DNA from: Desulfovibrio sp. Fe33
GTDB lineage: Bacteria > Desulfobacterota > Desulfovibrionia > Desulfovibrionales > Desulfovibrionaceae
Reading direction: 5' to 3'
Assembly (NCBI RefSeq): GCF_028532725.1
Contig: NZ_JAQKGU010000006.1
Span: forward strand, 62,001-126,000
Length of the DNA: 64,000 nt
Below the pieces are notes generated by a model. The model saw only the letters and a program-made list of their open reading frames with translations, was not told the DNA's origin and made no database searches. Positions 42,367 to 51,394 of this stretch are shown here, in pieces. A program made the position numbers and the translations under genes. Each line of letters starts with the position of its first letter. Within the stretch, counting starts at the first letter, position 1.

Positions 42367-42651
42367 ATGAAGATCAGTCCCCAAGAAGTGGCCAAGGTCG
42401 CCCGCCTCTCCCGGCTCGACCTGCCCGAGGACAAGCTTGAACTGTTCGCCGGACAACTCGGCGACATCCTCGCCTACATGGACAAGCTGGGCGAGCTCGA
42501 CACTGACGCGGTGGAGCCCCTGTACAGCCCGGTCAATCACACCACGGTGCTGCGCCGGGACGAGGTGCGCAAGGACTACGCGCGCGAGGAAATCCTGGCC
42601 AATGCCCCCAAGCAGGACGGCCAGTTCTTCATTGTTCCTCGCATTGTTTAA
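42367..42651 (+). CDS. gatC: Glutamyl/aspartyl-tRNA amidotransferase subunit C
   Basis: 94 residues. [24 protein letters not shown] and [11 protein letters not shown] are typical GatC segments. GatC stabilises GatA in the GatCAB complex, which amidates misacylated Glu-tRNA(Gln) or Asp-tRNA(Asn). An AAAGGAGAATCCC ribosome site precedes the ATG. gatA follows 27 bases downstream; gatB is not in the window. Confidence 0.95.
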   Translation: MKISPQEVAKVARLSRLDLPEDKLELFAGQLGDILAYMDKLGELDTDAVEPLYSPVNHTTVLRRDEVRKDYAREEILANAPKQDGQFFIVPRIV

Positions 42652-42678
42652 TATTTTGATATCATTCAGGATTGATTA

Positions 42679-44136
42679 ATGTCTGAACTGTATACGAAGA
42701 CCCTCTCCGAGATTGCTGCGCTGCTTCAGTCCGGTGAAATCAAGGTTGTCGAGGTGGTCAAGCACTGCCTGGACCGCATCGAGGCGACCGAGCCCAAGGT
42801 CAAGGCGCTCATCACGGTCATGGGCGAAGAGGCGATGAAGGAGGCCGAGGCCATGGACGCGGCCGGTCCCGACGCGTCCAAGCCGTTGTGGGGCGTGCCC
42901 GTCGTGCTCAAGGACCTGCTGGCCTCCAAGGGAGTGAAGACCACCTGCGGGTCCAGGATTCTCGAAAATTTCGTGCCTTTCTATGACGCCACGGCCGTCG
43001 CCAAGCTCAAGGAAGCCGGGGCCGTCTTCATAGGCAAGGCCAACATGGACGAGTTCGCCATGGGCTCTTCCACGGAAAACTCGGCCTTCTTCGCAACCGC
43101 CAACCCGTGGGACGTCTCGCGGGTGCCCGGCGGCTCGTCCGGCGGCTCGGGTGCCACGGTGGCGGCGGGGCAGTGCTTCGGCGCGCTCGGCACGGACACC
43201 GGCGGTTCCATCCGCACTCCGTCGTCCTTCTGCGGCATCGTGGGATTGAAGCCCACCTACGGGCGCATTTCCCGTTTCGGGCTTATCGCCTACGGCTCGT
43301 CCCTCGACCAGATCGGTCCCATGACCCGGTCGGTGGAGGACGCCGCCCGCCTGCTCCAGGTCATGGCCGGGCACGATCCCAAGGACTCCACCTCGGTGGA
43401 TGTCGAGGTTCCCGACTATCTCGCGGCATTGGGCCGCGACGACCTGAAGGGCGTGAGGATCGGCCTGCCGGAGGAATACTGGGGCGAGGGGCTGGACGAC
43501 GAGGTCAAGGAGGCGTGCGCGAACGCCGTGGCCGAAATGGAGAAGCTCGGGGCCGAGACCGTGCCGGTCAAGCTGGCCCTGACCGAGTACGCCATCGCCA
43601 CCTATTACATCATCGCCATGGCCGAGGCCTCGTCCAACCTGTCGCGGTTCGACGGCGTGCGCTTCGGCCATCGCAACAAGAAGGCCGAGGAGCTCATCGA
43701 CATGTACACCTCCAGCCGCACCGAAGGGTTCGGCGACGAGGTGCAGCGGCGTATCATCATGGGGACCTACGTGCTTTCCAGCGGCTACTACGACGCTTAC
43801 TACAACAAGGCCGCCAAGGTCCGCCGCCTCCTGCGCGGGGACTTTGAAAAGGCGTTCACCCAGTGCGATTTCATCGCCGGACCGGTCTGCCCGACCACGG
43901 CCTTCACCAAGGGCGACAAGGCCGATCCGTTGCAGATGTACCTCATGGACATCTTCACCATTTCCGCCAACCTCGCCGGTATCCCGGCCATGTCGCTGCC
44001 CGTCGGGCTGGGCAGGGATTCCGCCATGCCCGTTGGGCTCCAGCTCATGGGCCCGGCCTTCAGCGAGGCGGACATGCTTTCGGTGGCCGAACGGTTGGAG
44101 CGGGCGCTGCCGCCCCTGTCCATGCCGGAGCTGTAG
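42679..44136 (+). CDS. gatA: Glutamyl/aspartyl-tRNA amidotransferase subunit A
   Basis: 485-residue amidase-signature enzyme. The catalytic Ser-cisSer-Lys triad is visible in VPVVLKDL (Lys), [14 protein letters not shown] and [17 protein letters not shown]. It releases ammonia from glutamine for amidation of charged tRNA by GatB. CAGGATT precedes the ATG. A strong terminator lies after the stop. Confidence 0.97.
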   Translation: MSELYTKTLSEIAALLQSGEIKVVEVVKHCLDRIEATEPKVKALITVMGEEAMKEAEAMDAAGPDASKPLWGVPVVLKDLLASKGVKTTCGSRILENFVPFYDATAVAKLKEAGAVFIGKANMDEFAMGSSTENSAFFATANPWDVSRVPGGSSGGSGATVAAGQCFGALGTDTGGSIRTPSSFCGIVGLKPTYGRISRFGLIAYGSSLDQIGPMTRSVEDAARLLQVMAGHDPKDSTSVDVEVPDYLAALGRDDLKGVRIGLPEEYWGEGLDDEVKEACANAVAEMEKLGAETVPVKLALTEYAIATYYIIAMAEASSNLSRFDGVRFGHRNKKAEELIDMYTSSRTEGFGDEVQRRIIMGTYVLSSGYYDAYYNKAAKVRRLLRGDFEKAFTQCDFIAGPVCPTTAFTKGDKADPLQMYLMDIFTISANLAGIPAMSLPVGLGRDSAMPVGLQLMGPAFSEADMLSVAERLERALPPLSMPEL

Positions 44137-44155
44137 CCGACAGTTGATTGACGCG

Positions 44156-44193
44156 AAGCCGGTCGCGGGCGGTTGCCCGCGACCGGCTTTTTT
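44156..44193 (+). terminator. Intrinsic terminator after gatA
   Basis: A perfect 15-bp stem (44156-44170 with 44175-44189), loop GGTT, followed by six T residues. It separates gatCA from mnmA. Confidence 0.92.
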
Positions 44194-44382
44194 CCGTATT
44201 GCTTCTATGGTAAGGTGGCTTGTGGTGTCGTGTGCAATCTGTGTTTTATCCGTTTTTTCCGCGCGTCTCGCGCCCGATGAAAATGGGCGGGAAGAGGGGA
44301 TGCGGCCTTTGAGACGGGCGAAGGGCCTATTCCGTGCAGGGAATTGTCCTTTCCGTTCCCATCGGCCGTCGGAGGCTGCCGT

Positions 44383-45420
44383 ATGACCATAGCCGTGGCC
44401 GTATCGGGAGGCATGGACAGCCTGTTGGCGCTCGTTCTGCTCAAGGAGCGGGGCGAGGACATCATGGCCGTGCACGGGCATTTTCTTCCGCCGAATCCGG
44501 GCTGGGAACGGGTCGTGGCCGGGATGACCGGGGCCTGCGCCGCGCTCGGTGTGCCCTTCCACGCCCTTGACCTGCACGAATCTTTTGATAATCGGGTCAT
44601 TAAGCCCTTCGTGGCCGAGTACAAGGCCGGACTGACGCCCAACCCGTGCGCCATGTGCAATCCGCGCATGAAGTTCGGGGTGCTTTTCGACGCCGCGCGC
44701 AACTTCGGGGCGGCGCGGCTGGCGACCGGGCATTATGTGCGGATGGAGGAACGGGAGCAGGGGCGGATGCTGGTGCGCGGCGAGGATGCTTCCAAGGACC
44801 AGAGCTATTTCCTGTCCATGGTTCCGGCGGAGAAGCTGCGGCTGGCTGAGTTTCCGCTTGCCAGGACCTTCAAGCGGGATGTGCCCGCCATTCTCGCCGC
44901 CCATGGGCTGACCCCGCCGTTGCCGTCCGAGAGCCAGGAAATCTGCTTCGTGCCGGACGACGACTATCAACATTTTCTGACCTCCCGTTGCGACATGCCC
45001 GGCCCTGGCCCGGCTGCGTTGCCGGACGGGCGGATAATCGGCGAGCATCAGGGCCTGTGGCGGCATACCCAGGGCCAGCGGCGCGGGCTGGGCATAGCCT
45101 GGTCGGAGCCGCTCTACGTGCTGGACAAGCATGTCGCCTCCAACACGCTGATCGTCGGGCCCGGGGAGCATCTGGCCGCGAGGGGATGCGTGGCCGGGCA
45201 GGTCAACCTCATGTGCCCGGTGGAGACCTGGCCCGAAACGGTGATGGTCCAGACCCGTTACCGGCAGAAGGCCAAGCCCGCCACGGCCAAGCTGACCGGC
45301 GGCAGGTTGTTCTTCGATTTTCTGGAGACGCACACCCGGCCCACGCCGGGCCAGGTGGCGGCGGTTTACGATGAGGCCGGGACCGTCCTGGGCGGCGGCA
45401 TCATCGAGGAGGCGTTGTAG
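44383..45420 (+). CDS. mnmA: tRNA 2-thiouridylase MnmA
   Basis: 345 residues. The ATG at 44383 has GGAGG 7 bases upstream; an in-frame start further up adds non-family sequence. The PP-loop is AVAVSGGMDSLLAL; NPCAMCNPRMKFGVLF and ESQEICFVPDDDYQHFL contain the two catalytic Cys; DASKDQSYFLSM is also typical. MnmA thiolates U34 of Lys, Glu and Gln tRNAs. It is a little shorter than E. coli MnmA (368). It lies alone, convergent with the lipoprotein gene. Confidence 0.92.
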   Translation: MTIAVAVSGGMDSLLALVLLKERGEDIMAVHGHFLPPNPGWERVVAGMTGACAALGVPFHALDLHESFDNRVIKPFVAEYKAGLTPNPCAMCNPRMKFGVLFDAARNFGAARLATGHYVRMEEREQGRMLVRGEDASKDQSYFLSMVPAEKLRLAEFPLARTFKRDVPAILAAHGLTPPLPSESQEICFVPDDDYQHFLTSRCDMPGPGPAALPDGRIIGEHQGLWRHTQGQRRGLGIAWSEPLYVLDKHVASNTLIVGPGEHLAARGCVAGQVNLMCPVETWPETVMVQTRYRQKAKPATAKLTGGRLFFDFLETHTRPTPGQVAAVYDEAGTVLGGGIIEEAL

Positions 45421-46038
45421 CTACCAGGTGTCGCGGTTCCTATCCAGCCGTTCCCTGAGGTCCCAGTCGAACCCCTCGCGCCGTTCCTTGTTCATGGTCT
45501 TGTGGATTTTTTCGGCGGTCAGTTCCGGCTTCTTCTCCAGGTAGGCGGCCATGCGCTGCACCGCGCTGGTGGCGCGATAGTAGAGGGGTTCCCTGTAGGT
45601 CTTGAGCAGGCCGAAACCGGCTTCGCGCTGTCCCTGATAGATGAGCGTCAGGCCGAGGTAGTAGGTGGAGTCGGGCAGGTCGGGGTATTTTTCGAGCGTG
45701 TCCGTGAATATTTTTTGGGCCGCATCGAAATTTCCGTCGTTCAACTGCTTGATTCCCGCCTTGTTGTTGAGATAGGCCTCGTTCGGGCCGTTGTTCAGGA
45801 AATCGCCGTAGGAGTTCAGGGAAACGCCGAATCCGCCCGTGCCGACTCCCACGGAGGTCGCGCCCGCGCCCACGCCGACACCCACGCGTGTCCCGCTGCC
45901 GCCGCCCACGCCCACTCCTACGCCGAATGAGGAACCAAGGCATCCCGAAAGGAGCAGGGCGCCCAGAAGCGCGGCCAGGGCTTTCAAGGCCCGGAATGTG
46001 GTGCCTGAACGGGAGATAGCGGTATTCGTTTGCCTCAT
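45421..46038 (-). CDS. Gly/Val-rich TPR-like lipoprotein
   Basis: 205 residues. The ATG at 46038 has GAGGTGGAACC upstream and a lipoprotein signal with Cys33 in LLLSGC. The mature part begins with about 40 residues of alternating Gly, Val, Ser and Thr (GVGVGVGGGSG, VGVGVGAGATSVGVG), then NNKAGIKQLNDGNFDAAQKIFTD and DSTYYLGLTLIYQ, which look like two to three TPRs. Function unknown. The Gly-Val stretch resembles beta-rich or sticky linkers seen in some outer-membrane lipoproteins. It ends right at the mnmA stop and is divergent from mtaB. Confidence 0.8.
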   Translation of the reverse strand: MRQTNTAISRSGTTFRALKALAALLGALLLSGCLGSSFGVGVGVGGGSGTRVGVGVGAGATSVGVGTGGFGVSLNSYGDFLNNGPNEAYLNNKAGIKQLNDGNFDAAQKIFTDTLEKYPDLPDSTYYLGLTLIYQGQREAGFGLLKTYREPLYYRATSAVQRMAAYLEKKPELTAEKIHKTMNKERREGFDWDLRERLDRNRDTW

Positions 46039-46098
46039 CGGTTCCACCTCGGCTAACATTGATGAACTTTTTTACAAACCGGACAACCGAATCCTAGC

Positions 46099-47394
46099 AT
46101 GACAACCTTTCACACCGCCACCCTGGGGTGCAAAATCAACCAGTACGAGACCCGCTCCATCGCCGAAGCATGGGCCGGACAGGAGGCCCGCGAGGTGGAT
46201 GATCCGCGCGAGGCCGACCTTATTCTCGTCAACTCCTGCGCCGTGACCGCCAACGCCGTGGCCGACCTGCGTCAGGCCGTGCGCCGTTTTCATCGGGACA
46301 ACCCCGAGGCCGGGATCATCATCACCGGGTGCGCGGCCCAGGTCCTGCCCGACGAACTTGCCAAGCTTCCCGGCGTGATCCGCGTGGTGGCCCAGGCGGA
46401 CAAGCCCCAGCTCCTGGACGGGCCGGAAGGCGGGGAGAGCGGCCTGGAAAAGCCCCGGTTCGCCCCTTTTTCCATCAAGGGCTACGACCGTGCCAGGGCC
46501 GTGGTCAAGGTGCAGGACGGTTGCTCCCATTTCTGCACGTATTGCATTGTGCCCCTGACGCGCGGACGTTCCGTGAGCCGTCCGGCGGGCGAGGTGGAGG
46601 ACGAGGTCGGCAGGCTGCTGGCGGCTGGGTTCCGCGAATTGATACTGAGCGGCATCAATCTGCGCCATTACGGACGCGATCTGGACGGGAAACCGGACTT
46701 CTGGGACTTGGTGGCCCGTCTTGAATCGGCCTTTGCCCTCGATTGGGCCGGACGGGCGCGCTTGCGCATCTCCTCCGTGGAGCCGGGGCAACTCACCGAC
46801 AAGGCGCTGGATGTGCTCGGGCGTTCGCGGTTGGTCTGCCCGCAGCTTCATCTTTCCCTCCAGAGCGGCGATCCCGATGTGCTCAAGGCCATGGGGCGCG
46901 GTCATTACTCCCCGCATTCCGCCGTTGAATTCATGGAGCGGCTGAGGGCGTTCTGGCCCGTCATGGGACTGGGCGCGGACCTCATTACCGGATTTCCCGG
47001 CGAAACCGAGGCGCAGTTCCAGAATACCATGGAGCTGTGCCGTGCGCTGCCGCTGACCTACGGCCATGTTTTTCCCTACTCCGAGCGGCCCGGCACCCGG
47101 GCGGCGGCGCTGCCCGGTGCGGTGGACGTGCCGGTGCGCAAGGAGCGGGCGGCCCGGTTGCGCAAGCTGGTGAGCGGGAAGAAGTCCGCTTTCCTGAAGC
47201 GTCTCCTGGAGCTGGAGCATTTGGACATCCTGGTGCAGGACGCGAGCGGACGCGGCGTTTCCGAGTTTTACGCGGCCTGCCGTTTCGCGGAGCCGCCGGG
47301 AGCGGAGCCGCGTTCGCTGGTCCGCGCGAAGCCCTTGCGTGTGGACAGGGGCGTGGTGGTGGTCGAGAAGCTTGTCGGGGGTGATGACGCATGA
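46099..47394 (+). CDS. mtaB: tRNA threonylcarbamoyladenosine methylthiotransferase MtaB
   Basis: 431 residues in three domains. N-terminal UPF0004 domain with three cluster Cys (TLGCKINQYE; VNSCAVTANA; ITGCAAQ). Radical SAM domain with CSHFCTYC followed by IVPLTRGRSVSRP. C-terminal TRAM-like region. The family adds a methylthio group to t6A37 of tRNA. The tRNA-type insertion is MtaB-like rather than MiaB or RimO. No clear ribosome site precedes the ATG at 46099. The end overlaps the DUF4416 gene by 4 bases (ATGA). Confidence 0.9.
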   Translation: MTTFHTATLGCKINQYETRSIAEAWAGQEAREVDDPREADLILVNSCAVTANAVADLRQAVRRFHRDNPEAGIIITGCAAQVLPDELAKLPGVIRVVAQADKPQLLDGPEGGESGLEKPRFAPFSIKGYDRARAVVKVQDGCSHFCTYCIVPLTRGRSVSRPAGEVEDEVGRLLAAGFRELILSGINLRHYGRDLDGKPDFWDLVARLESAFALDWAGRARLRISSVEPGQLTDKALDVLGRSRLVCPQLHLSLQSGDPDVLKAMGRGHYSPHSAVEFMERLRAFWPVMGLGADLITGFPGETEAQFQNTMELCRALPLTYGHVFPYSERPGTRAAALPGAVDVPVRKERAARLRKLVSGKKSAFLKRLLELEHLDILVQDASGRGVSEFYAACRFAEPPGAEPRSLVRAKPLRVDRGVVVVEKLVGGDDA

Positions 47395-47924
47395 GCACGC
47401 CCAGGATTCCGGAACCCGGCCTGTTGGTGATTTCCGTGCTGAGCGCGGACTGGGACGCCTTTTGGCCCCGGGTCAGCGTCGAGCTCGAAGGGCGGTTTGG
47501 CCCGTTCGACGCCTCGGAGGCGTTCGCCTTCACCGAGACCGAGTATTATGACGCCGAATTGGGCGCGCCCATCACGCGGCGGTTGCTTGCCTTCGACGAA
47601 CTGCGCCCCCTGGACGAACTGGCGGACGTCAAGCTCTGGACCAACTCCGTGGAGCAGCGGTTTGCCCGCGGCGGCTGGAGGCTGTTCAACCTGGACCCCG
47701 GCTTCATTACCCAGCAAAGCCTGGTCCTGGCCACGGGCAAGAATTTTTCGCACCGCATCTATCTGAAGGACGGCATATGGGCCGACCTGACCCTCATGTG
47801 GCAGCGCAAACACTGGGTGGATTTTCCCTGGACCTTCCCGGATTACGCGGGAGAGGCCATGAAAACGCGGCTGACAAAGCTGCGCCTGTCGTATAAAAAC
47901 AAGCTGAGCAAGCCGCAAAAGTGA
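47391..47924 (+). CDS. DUF4416 protein
   Basis: 177 residues. The sequence VISVLSADWDAFWPRVSVELEGRFGPFD, TEYYDAELGAPITRR and NLDPGFITQQSLVLATGKNFSHRIYL is typical of DUF4416, a family of unknown function common in anaerobic bacteria. It overlaps mtaB by 4 bases and precedes yicC, remA-like and gmk. I see no catalytic motif. The gene order (DUF4416, yicC, remA, gmk) suggests a conserved housekeeping block. Confidence 0.85.
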   Translation: MSTPRIPEPGLLVISVLSADWDAFWPRVSVELEGRFGPFDASEAFAFTETEYYDAELGAPITRRLLAFDELRPLDELADVKLWTNSVEQRFARGGWRLFNLDPGFITQQSLVLATGKNFSHRIYLKDGIWADLTLMWQRKHWVDFPWTFPDYAGEAMKTRLTKLRLSYKNKLSKPQK

Positions 47925-47967
47925 TAGATTCGCGTAACTCGCGGCTTCCAACCATAAGGAAAAGAAT

Positions 47968-48849
47968 ATGCCTGTAAGCATGACTGGCTTCGGCCGGTTC
48001 GAGACCAATGAGCACGCCTGGACCCACGTCTGGGAGATCAAAAGCGTCAACGGCCGGTTTCTGGATGTGAAATGGAGGATGCCCGGCTCCCTGCGCTCCC
48101 TGGAGAACGGCTGGGAACGGGTGGTCCGCACCTACGCCTCGCGCGGCCGCGTGGACGTTTCCCTCAACCTGGAGGTCCTGGACGCCGAAGTGCTTGGCGT
48201 GTCCTTCAACGAGACCATGGCAGCGGCCATGTTCCGCCAGATGGAGAAGCTGGCCGCCAGCCGGGGTGAAACGTTCTCGCCGGACTACAACCGTGTCCTG
48301 GCCATGCCGTCCCTTTGGCGCGACAATGGGAACGAGCCCGATCCGGGACTGGCCGAGAGCCTGAACCGGGGGCTGGAAGCGGCCCTGCGCGCTTGGGTTG
48401 ATTCCCGCGCCGTGGAGGGCGACGCGCTGGTGGCCGACCTCACGGCCCGTTTCGCCACCCTGCGCGAGCTGGCCGGGAAGGTGCGCGATCGCGTGCCGGA
48501 TATCCTTGAGGCCAAGAAAGCCGGCCTGCGGCAGCGCATCATCGACATGCTGGAATCGGCCAACGCCGAGTTCTCCGAAGATCGGATGCTCCAGGAAGTG
48601 GCCTACCTCACGGACAAGCTCGACGTGTCCGAGGAGCTGACCCGTCTGGACGCCCATCTGGACCGCCTCGCCGAGGTGCTGGCCGAGAAGGACGATGTGG
48701 GCAAGAAGCTCGACTTCCTGGTCCAGGAGACCTTCCGCGAGATCAACACTTGCGGCAACAAGGCGCAGGACACCGAGGTCAGCCGGTTGGTGGTCGATTT
48801 TAAGGCGGAGCTGGAACGTTGCCGCGAACAGGTGCAAAACATCGAGTAG
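47968..48849 (+). CDS. yicC: YicC-family endoribonuclease
   Basis: 293 residues. It opens MPVSMTGFGRFET and carries WEIKSVNGRFLDVKWRMP, the standard YicC signatures; the C-terminal DUF1732 half contains DRMLQEVAYLTDKLDVSEELTRLDAH and KKLDFLVQETFREINTCGNK. YicC proteins are reported to be endoribonucleases acting on RNA such as RyhB. An AAGGAAAAGAAT ribosome site precedes the ATG. The remA-like gene follows within 6 bases. Confidence 0.95.
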   Translation: MPVSMTGFGRFETNEHAWTHVWEIKSVNGRFLDVKWRMPGSLRSLENGWERVVRTYASRGRVDVSLNLEVLDAEVLGVSFNETMAAAMFRQMEKLAASRGETFSPDYNRVLAMPSLWRDNGNEPDPGLAESLNRGLEAALRAWVDSRAVEGDALVADLTARFATLRELAGKVRDRVPDILEAKKAGLRQRIIDMLESANAEFSEDRMLQEVAYLTDKLDVSEELTRLDAHLDRLAEVLAEKDDVGKKLDFLVQETFREINTCGNKAQDTEVSRLVVDFKAELERCREQVQNIE

Positions 48850-48855
48850 GTGGCC

Positions 48856-49110
48856 ATGCAGAAACAGGGATTACTTAACGTCGGTTTCGGAAATTTCGTG
48901 GTGCTGGATCGGGTCATCTCCATCGTCAACCCGACCAGCGCGCCCATGCGGCGGTTGCGTGAGGACGCCCGTGCCGAAGGACGGCTCATCGACGCCACCC
49001 AGGGCCGAAAGACCCGGGCGATCATCGTCACCGATTCAAATCACGTTGTCCTCTCCGCCATCCAGGCCGAGACCATCGGGCAGCGATTCAGCGCGGACGA
49101 GGGGGACTAG
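48856..49110 (+). CDS. RemA-like DUF370 protein
   Basis: 84 residues. The ATG at 48856 is preferred over a GTG two codons earlier; GTAGGTGG lies just upstream. [28 protein letters not shown] and [20 protein letters not shown] match DUF370/RemA, a small DNA-binding protein that activates biofilm matrix genes in Bacillus. In proteobacteria it commonly sits before gmk, as here, and its role is unknown. The gene abuts gmk. Confidence 0.9.
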   Translation: MQKQGLLNVGFGNFVVLDRVISIVNPTSAPMRRLREDARAEGRLIDATQGRKTRAIIVTDSNHVVLSAIQAETIGQRFSADEGD

Positions 49111-49752
49111 GTGGTTCTGGACGATCCCAAATTCAGGCTGGGACAGGTCCTTGTGGTGTGCGCGCCCAGCGGCACAGGCAAGAGCACGCTCATTTCCATG
49201 CTCCGCAAGGAGTATCCGGACTTCGGGTTCTCGGTCTCCTATACCACCCGCGCTCCGCGCGGCGAGGAGCAGGACGGCCGTGAGTACCACTTCGTCTCCC
49301 GCGACACCTTCGTGGCCATGCGCAGCCGGGGCGCGTTCTGCGAGTGGGCCGAGGTTCACGGCAACTTCTACGGCACGGCCACCAAGCCGGTGGAGGAGAT
49401 GCTCCACCAGGGCCAGGACGTGCTCTTCGACATCGACGTGCAGGGCGCGAAACAGCTCCGGAAGACCTTTTACAAGGGCACTTTCGTCTTTCTGCTGCCC
49501 CCGTCCCGCGAGGAGCTGGTCCGCCGGTTGAAGGGACGCGGCACCGATTCGGAGGAGTCCATCGCCAAGCGGCTGGCCAATGCCGCCGGCGAACTGGCCC
49601 AGGCGGAGTGGTTTGACTACTGGGTGGTCAACGAGAGCCTTGAAGAGGCTTATGACGAACTCAAGGCCGTCTATCTGGCCGGAAAATGCAAGCCGTCGCT
49701 TCGGCCCGGCATTCTCGACAACATCATGAAGACCTGGGAAAACAATGGCTGA
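49111..49752 (+). CDS. gmk: Guanylate kinase
   Basis: 213 residues with GTG start at 49111, directly after the previous stop and with GAGGGGGAC upstream. P-loop is APSGTGKSTLIS; SYTTRAPRGEEQDGREYHFVS and DIDVQGAKQLRK are the guanylate-kinase signatures. It phosphorylates GMP to GDP, downstream of GuaA. The end overlaps pyrF by 8 bases. Confidence 0.96.
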   Translation: MVLDDPKFRLGQVLVVCAPSGTGKSTLISMLRKEYPDFGFSVSYTTRAPRGEEQDGREYHFVSRDTFVAMRSRGAFCEWAEVHGNFYGTATKPVEEMLHQGQDVLFDIDVQGAKQLRKTFYKGTFVFLLPPSREELVRRLKGRGTDSEESIAKRLANAAGELAQAEWFDYWVVNESLEEAYDELKAVYLAGKCKPSLRPGILDNIMKTWENNG

Positions 49753-50449
49753 GCTTGTCGTCGCCCTGGATTTCAGGGATGCTGATTCGGCCCTGTCCAT
49801 GGCCCGGGCCCTGCGGGGCGCAGCGCCATGGATGAAGGTCGGGCTGGAGTTGTTCACGGCCGAAGGCCCCAAGGTGGTCTCCGGCCTCAAGGAGTTGGGG
49901 TTCAAGGTCTTCCTCGATCTGAAGTTCTTCGACATCCCCAATACCGTTCAGGGGGCGGTGCGCTCGGCGGTTCGGCTGGGCGCGGACATGGTCAACATTC
50001 ACGCCCTGGGCGGGGAGCGTATGGCCAGGGCGGCCATGGAGGGCTGCGCCGAGGGCGTGGTCCACGGACAGACGCCTCCCCTGGTCCTGGCCGTGACCAT
50101 GCTGACCAGCATGGCGGCGGGCGACCTGCCCGTCGAGAACGCTCCCGACCCTTCCGAGATGGCCCTTGACCTGGCTGTGAAAGCCAAGCAATATGGGTTA
50201 AATGGAGTGGTCTGCTCCGGTTTGGAAGTGGAGCGGATCAAGGCGGCCTGCGGGAGTTCGTTCGCCTGCCTCACCCCCGGCATTCGCCCGGCTTCGGCCG
50301 AGGCCGGGGATCAGCGGCGGGTGGTCACTCCGGAGCGGGCAGTGCGCAGCGGGTCGGATTTCCTGGTGGTGGGCAGGCCCGTCACCAGGGCGGAGCGGCC
50401 CGAAGAAGCGGCTCGGGCTATCATCGAGGAGATGAGCCGGGCGCGATAG
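49745..50449 (+). CDS. pyrF: Orotidine 5'-phosphate decarboxylase
   Basis: 234 residues, TIM barrel. LVVALDFRDADSALSM, the catalytic DLKFFDIPNTVQGA and LTPGIRPASAEAGDQRRV are the family motifs. It produces UMP, the last step of pyrimidine synthesis. It overlaps gmk by 8 bases, so it is translated with it. Confidence 0.96.
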   Translation: MAELVVALDFRDADSALSMARALRGAAPWMKVGLELFTAEGPKVVSGLKELGFKVFLDLKFFDIPNTVQGAVRSAVRLGADMVNIHALGGERMARAAMEGCAEGVVHGQTPPLVLAVTMLTSMAAGDLPVENAPDPSEMALDLAVKAKQYGLNGVVCSGLEVERIKAACGSSFACLTPGIRPASAEAGDQRRVVTPERAVRSGSDFLVVGRPVTRAERPEEAARAIIEEMSRAR

Positions 50450-50458
50450 GAGCGAGGA

Positions 50459-51352
50459 ATGGCCGATCGGGAGCAGGATGCCGGAACGCGGCACGAGATA
50501 GTGCGCGACGGTGCGGAGAGGATCAAGGGCGTTTTCTCCACGCAGACCGTCGCCAGGGTCGGCACGGGGACCACGCAGCGCAAGACGATCCAGAAGACTT
50601 ACTGGGACGTCGAGGAGCTTGAATCCGGCGAAATTTCCGTCCAGCCCCTGAACCGCAATTACGTGCCCTCCGGCCCGAAGCGGTCCGTTCCCCGCGAAGA
50701 TTTCCTGACCAAGTTCAATCCGGAGCCGGAGTTCTACGTCTCCACGGTGTATCCGGCCATGAAGGAGCTGGACGGAGCTATCGTCCGCGGCGAGAAGCAT
50801 CGCGAACGGGGCGCGGCCTATTCTGCCGAGTTCGAGTTCAAGCGGGCCATGGACATCGACGAGGAGAACGTCCGCGCCAATTTCGGCCTGGGGCTGACCT
50901 ACCTCGACCGTGGCGATCAGGCCAAGGCCAATGATATTTTTGAGCGTCTGGTGGACCTTGATGCCGCCTTCGACGCCGAGCACAAGCACCTGTTCAACGA
51001 CTTCGGCATCAACATGCGGAAGAACAGGATGTACGACCAGGCCCTCAAGTATTATCTTCGGGCCGAACAACTGGTCCAGAACGACGAGCACCTCTATCAC
51101 AACATCGCCCGCTGTTACTTCGAGAAAGGAAACATCGAGGGGTGCAGGAAGTACCTGCTCAAGAGTCTGGAGCTGAATCCGGGTCTGGAGGCGAGCCTGA
51201 AATTCTGGGCTTTTCTTCAGGAAAAGGGGTACGTGGGCAAGGACGATGGACCGGACGTGTCGGCAGTGAGGCGCGCTTCCCGGCCAGAGGACGAAACCCA
51301 TGCGGCTGGCGGGGAAAAACCGGCCCCTTCCACGCCCATCAAGCTGGATTAA
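50459..51352 (+). CDS. TPR-repeat protein of unknown function
   Basis: 297 residues without a signal peptide. A variable N-terminal 100 residues (TIQKTYWDVEELESGEISVQPLNRNYVP) is followed by TPR-like helices about 110-245 (RGAAYSAEFEFKRAMDID; ALKYYLRAEQLVQNDEHLYHNIARCYFEKG) and a charged tail. It starts at an ATG after GGAGCGAGGA, 9 bases after pyrF. It precedes the HDOD gene. Likely a cytoplasmic scaffold; role unknown. Confidence 0.78.
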   Translation: MADREQDAGTRHEIVRDGAERIKGVFSTQTVARVGTGTTQRKTIQKTYWDVEELESGEISVQPLNRNYVPSGPKRSVPREDFLTKFNPEPEFYVSTVYPAMKELDGAIVRGEKHRERGAAYSAEFEFKRAMDIDEENVRANFGLGLTYLDRGDQAKANDIFERLVDLDAAFDAEHKHLFNDFGINMRKNRMYDQALKYYLRAEQLVQNDEHLYHNIARCYFEKGNIEGCRKYLLKSLELNPGLEASLKFWAFLQEKGYVGKDDGPDVSAVRRASRPEDETHAAGGEKPAPSTPIKLD

Positions 51353-51394
51353 GGGGTCCGGTGAGCTGAAGAAGCGCTCGGGGCAGGAGTGTTC

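Noticed and set aside
44207..44386. 59-codon frame with a hydrophobic start that overlaps the mnmA start as ATGA
   Set aside because: There is no ribosome site, the composition is atypical after residue 25, and the overlap may be chance; low-level possibility of a leader peptide.
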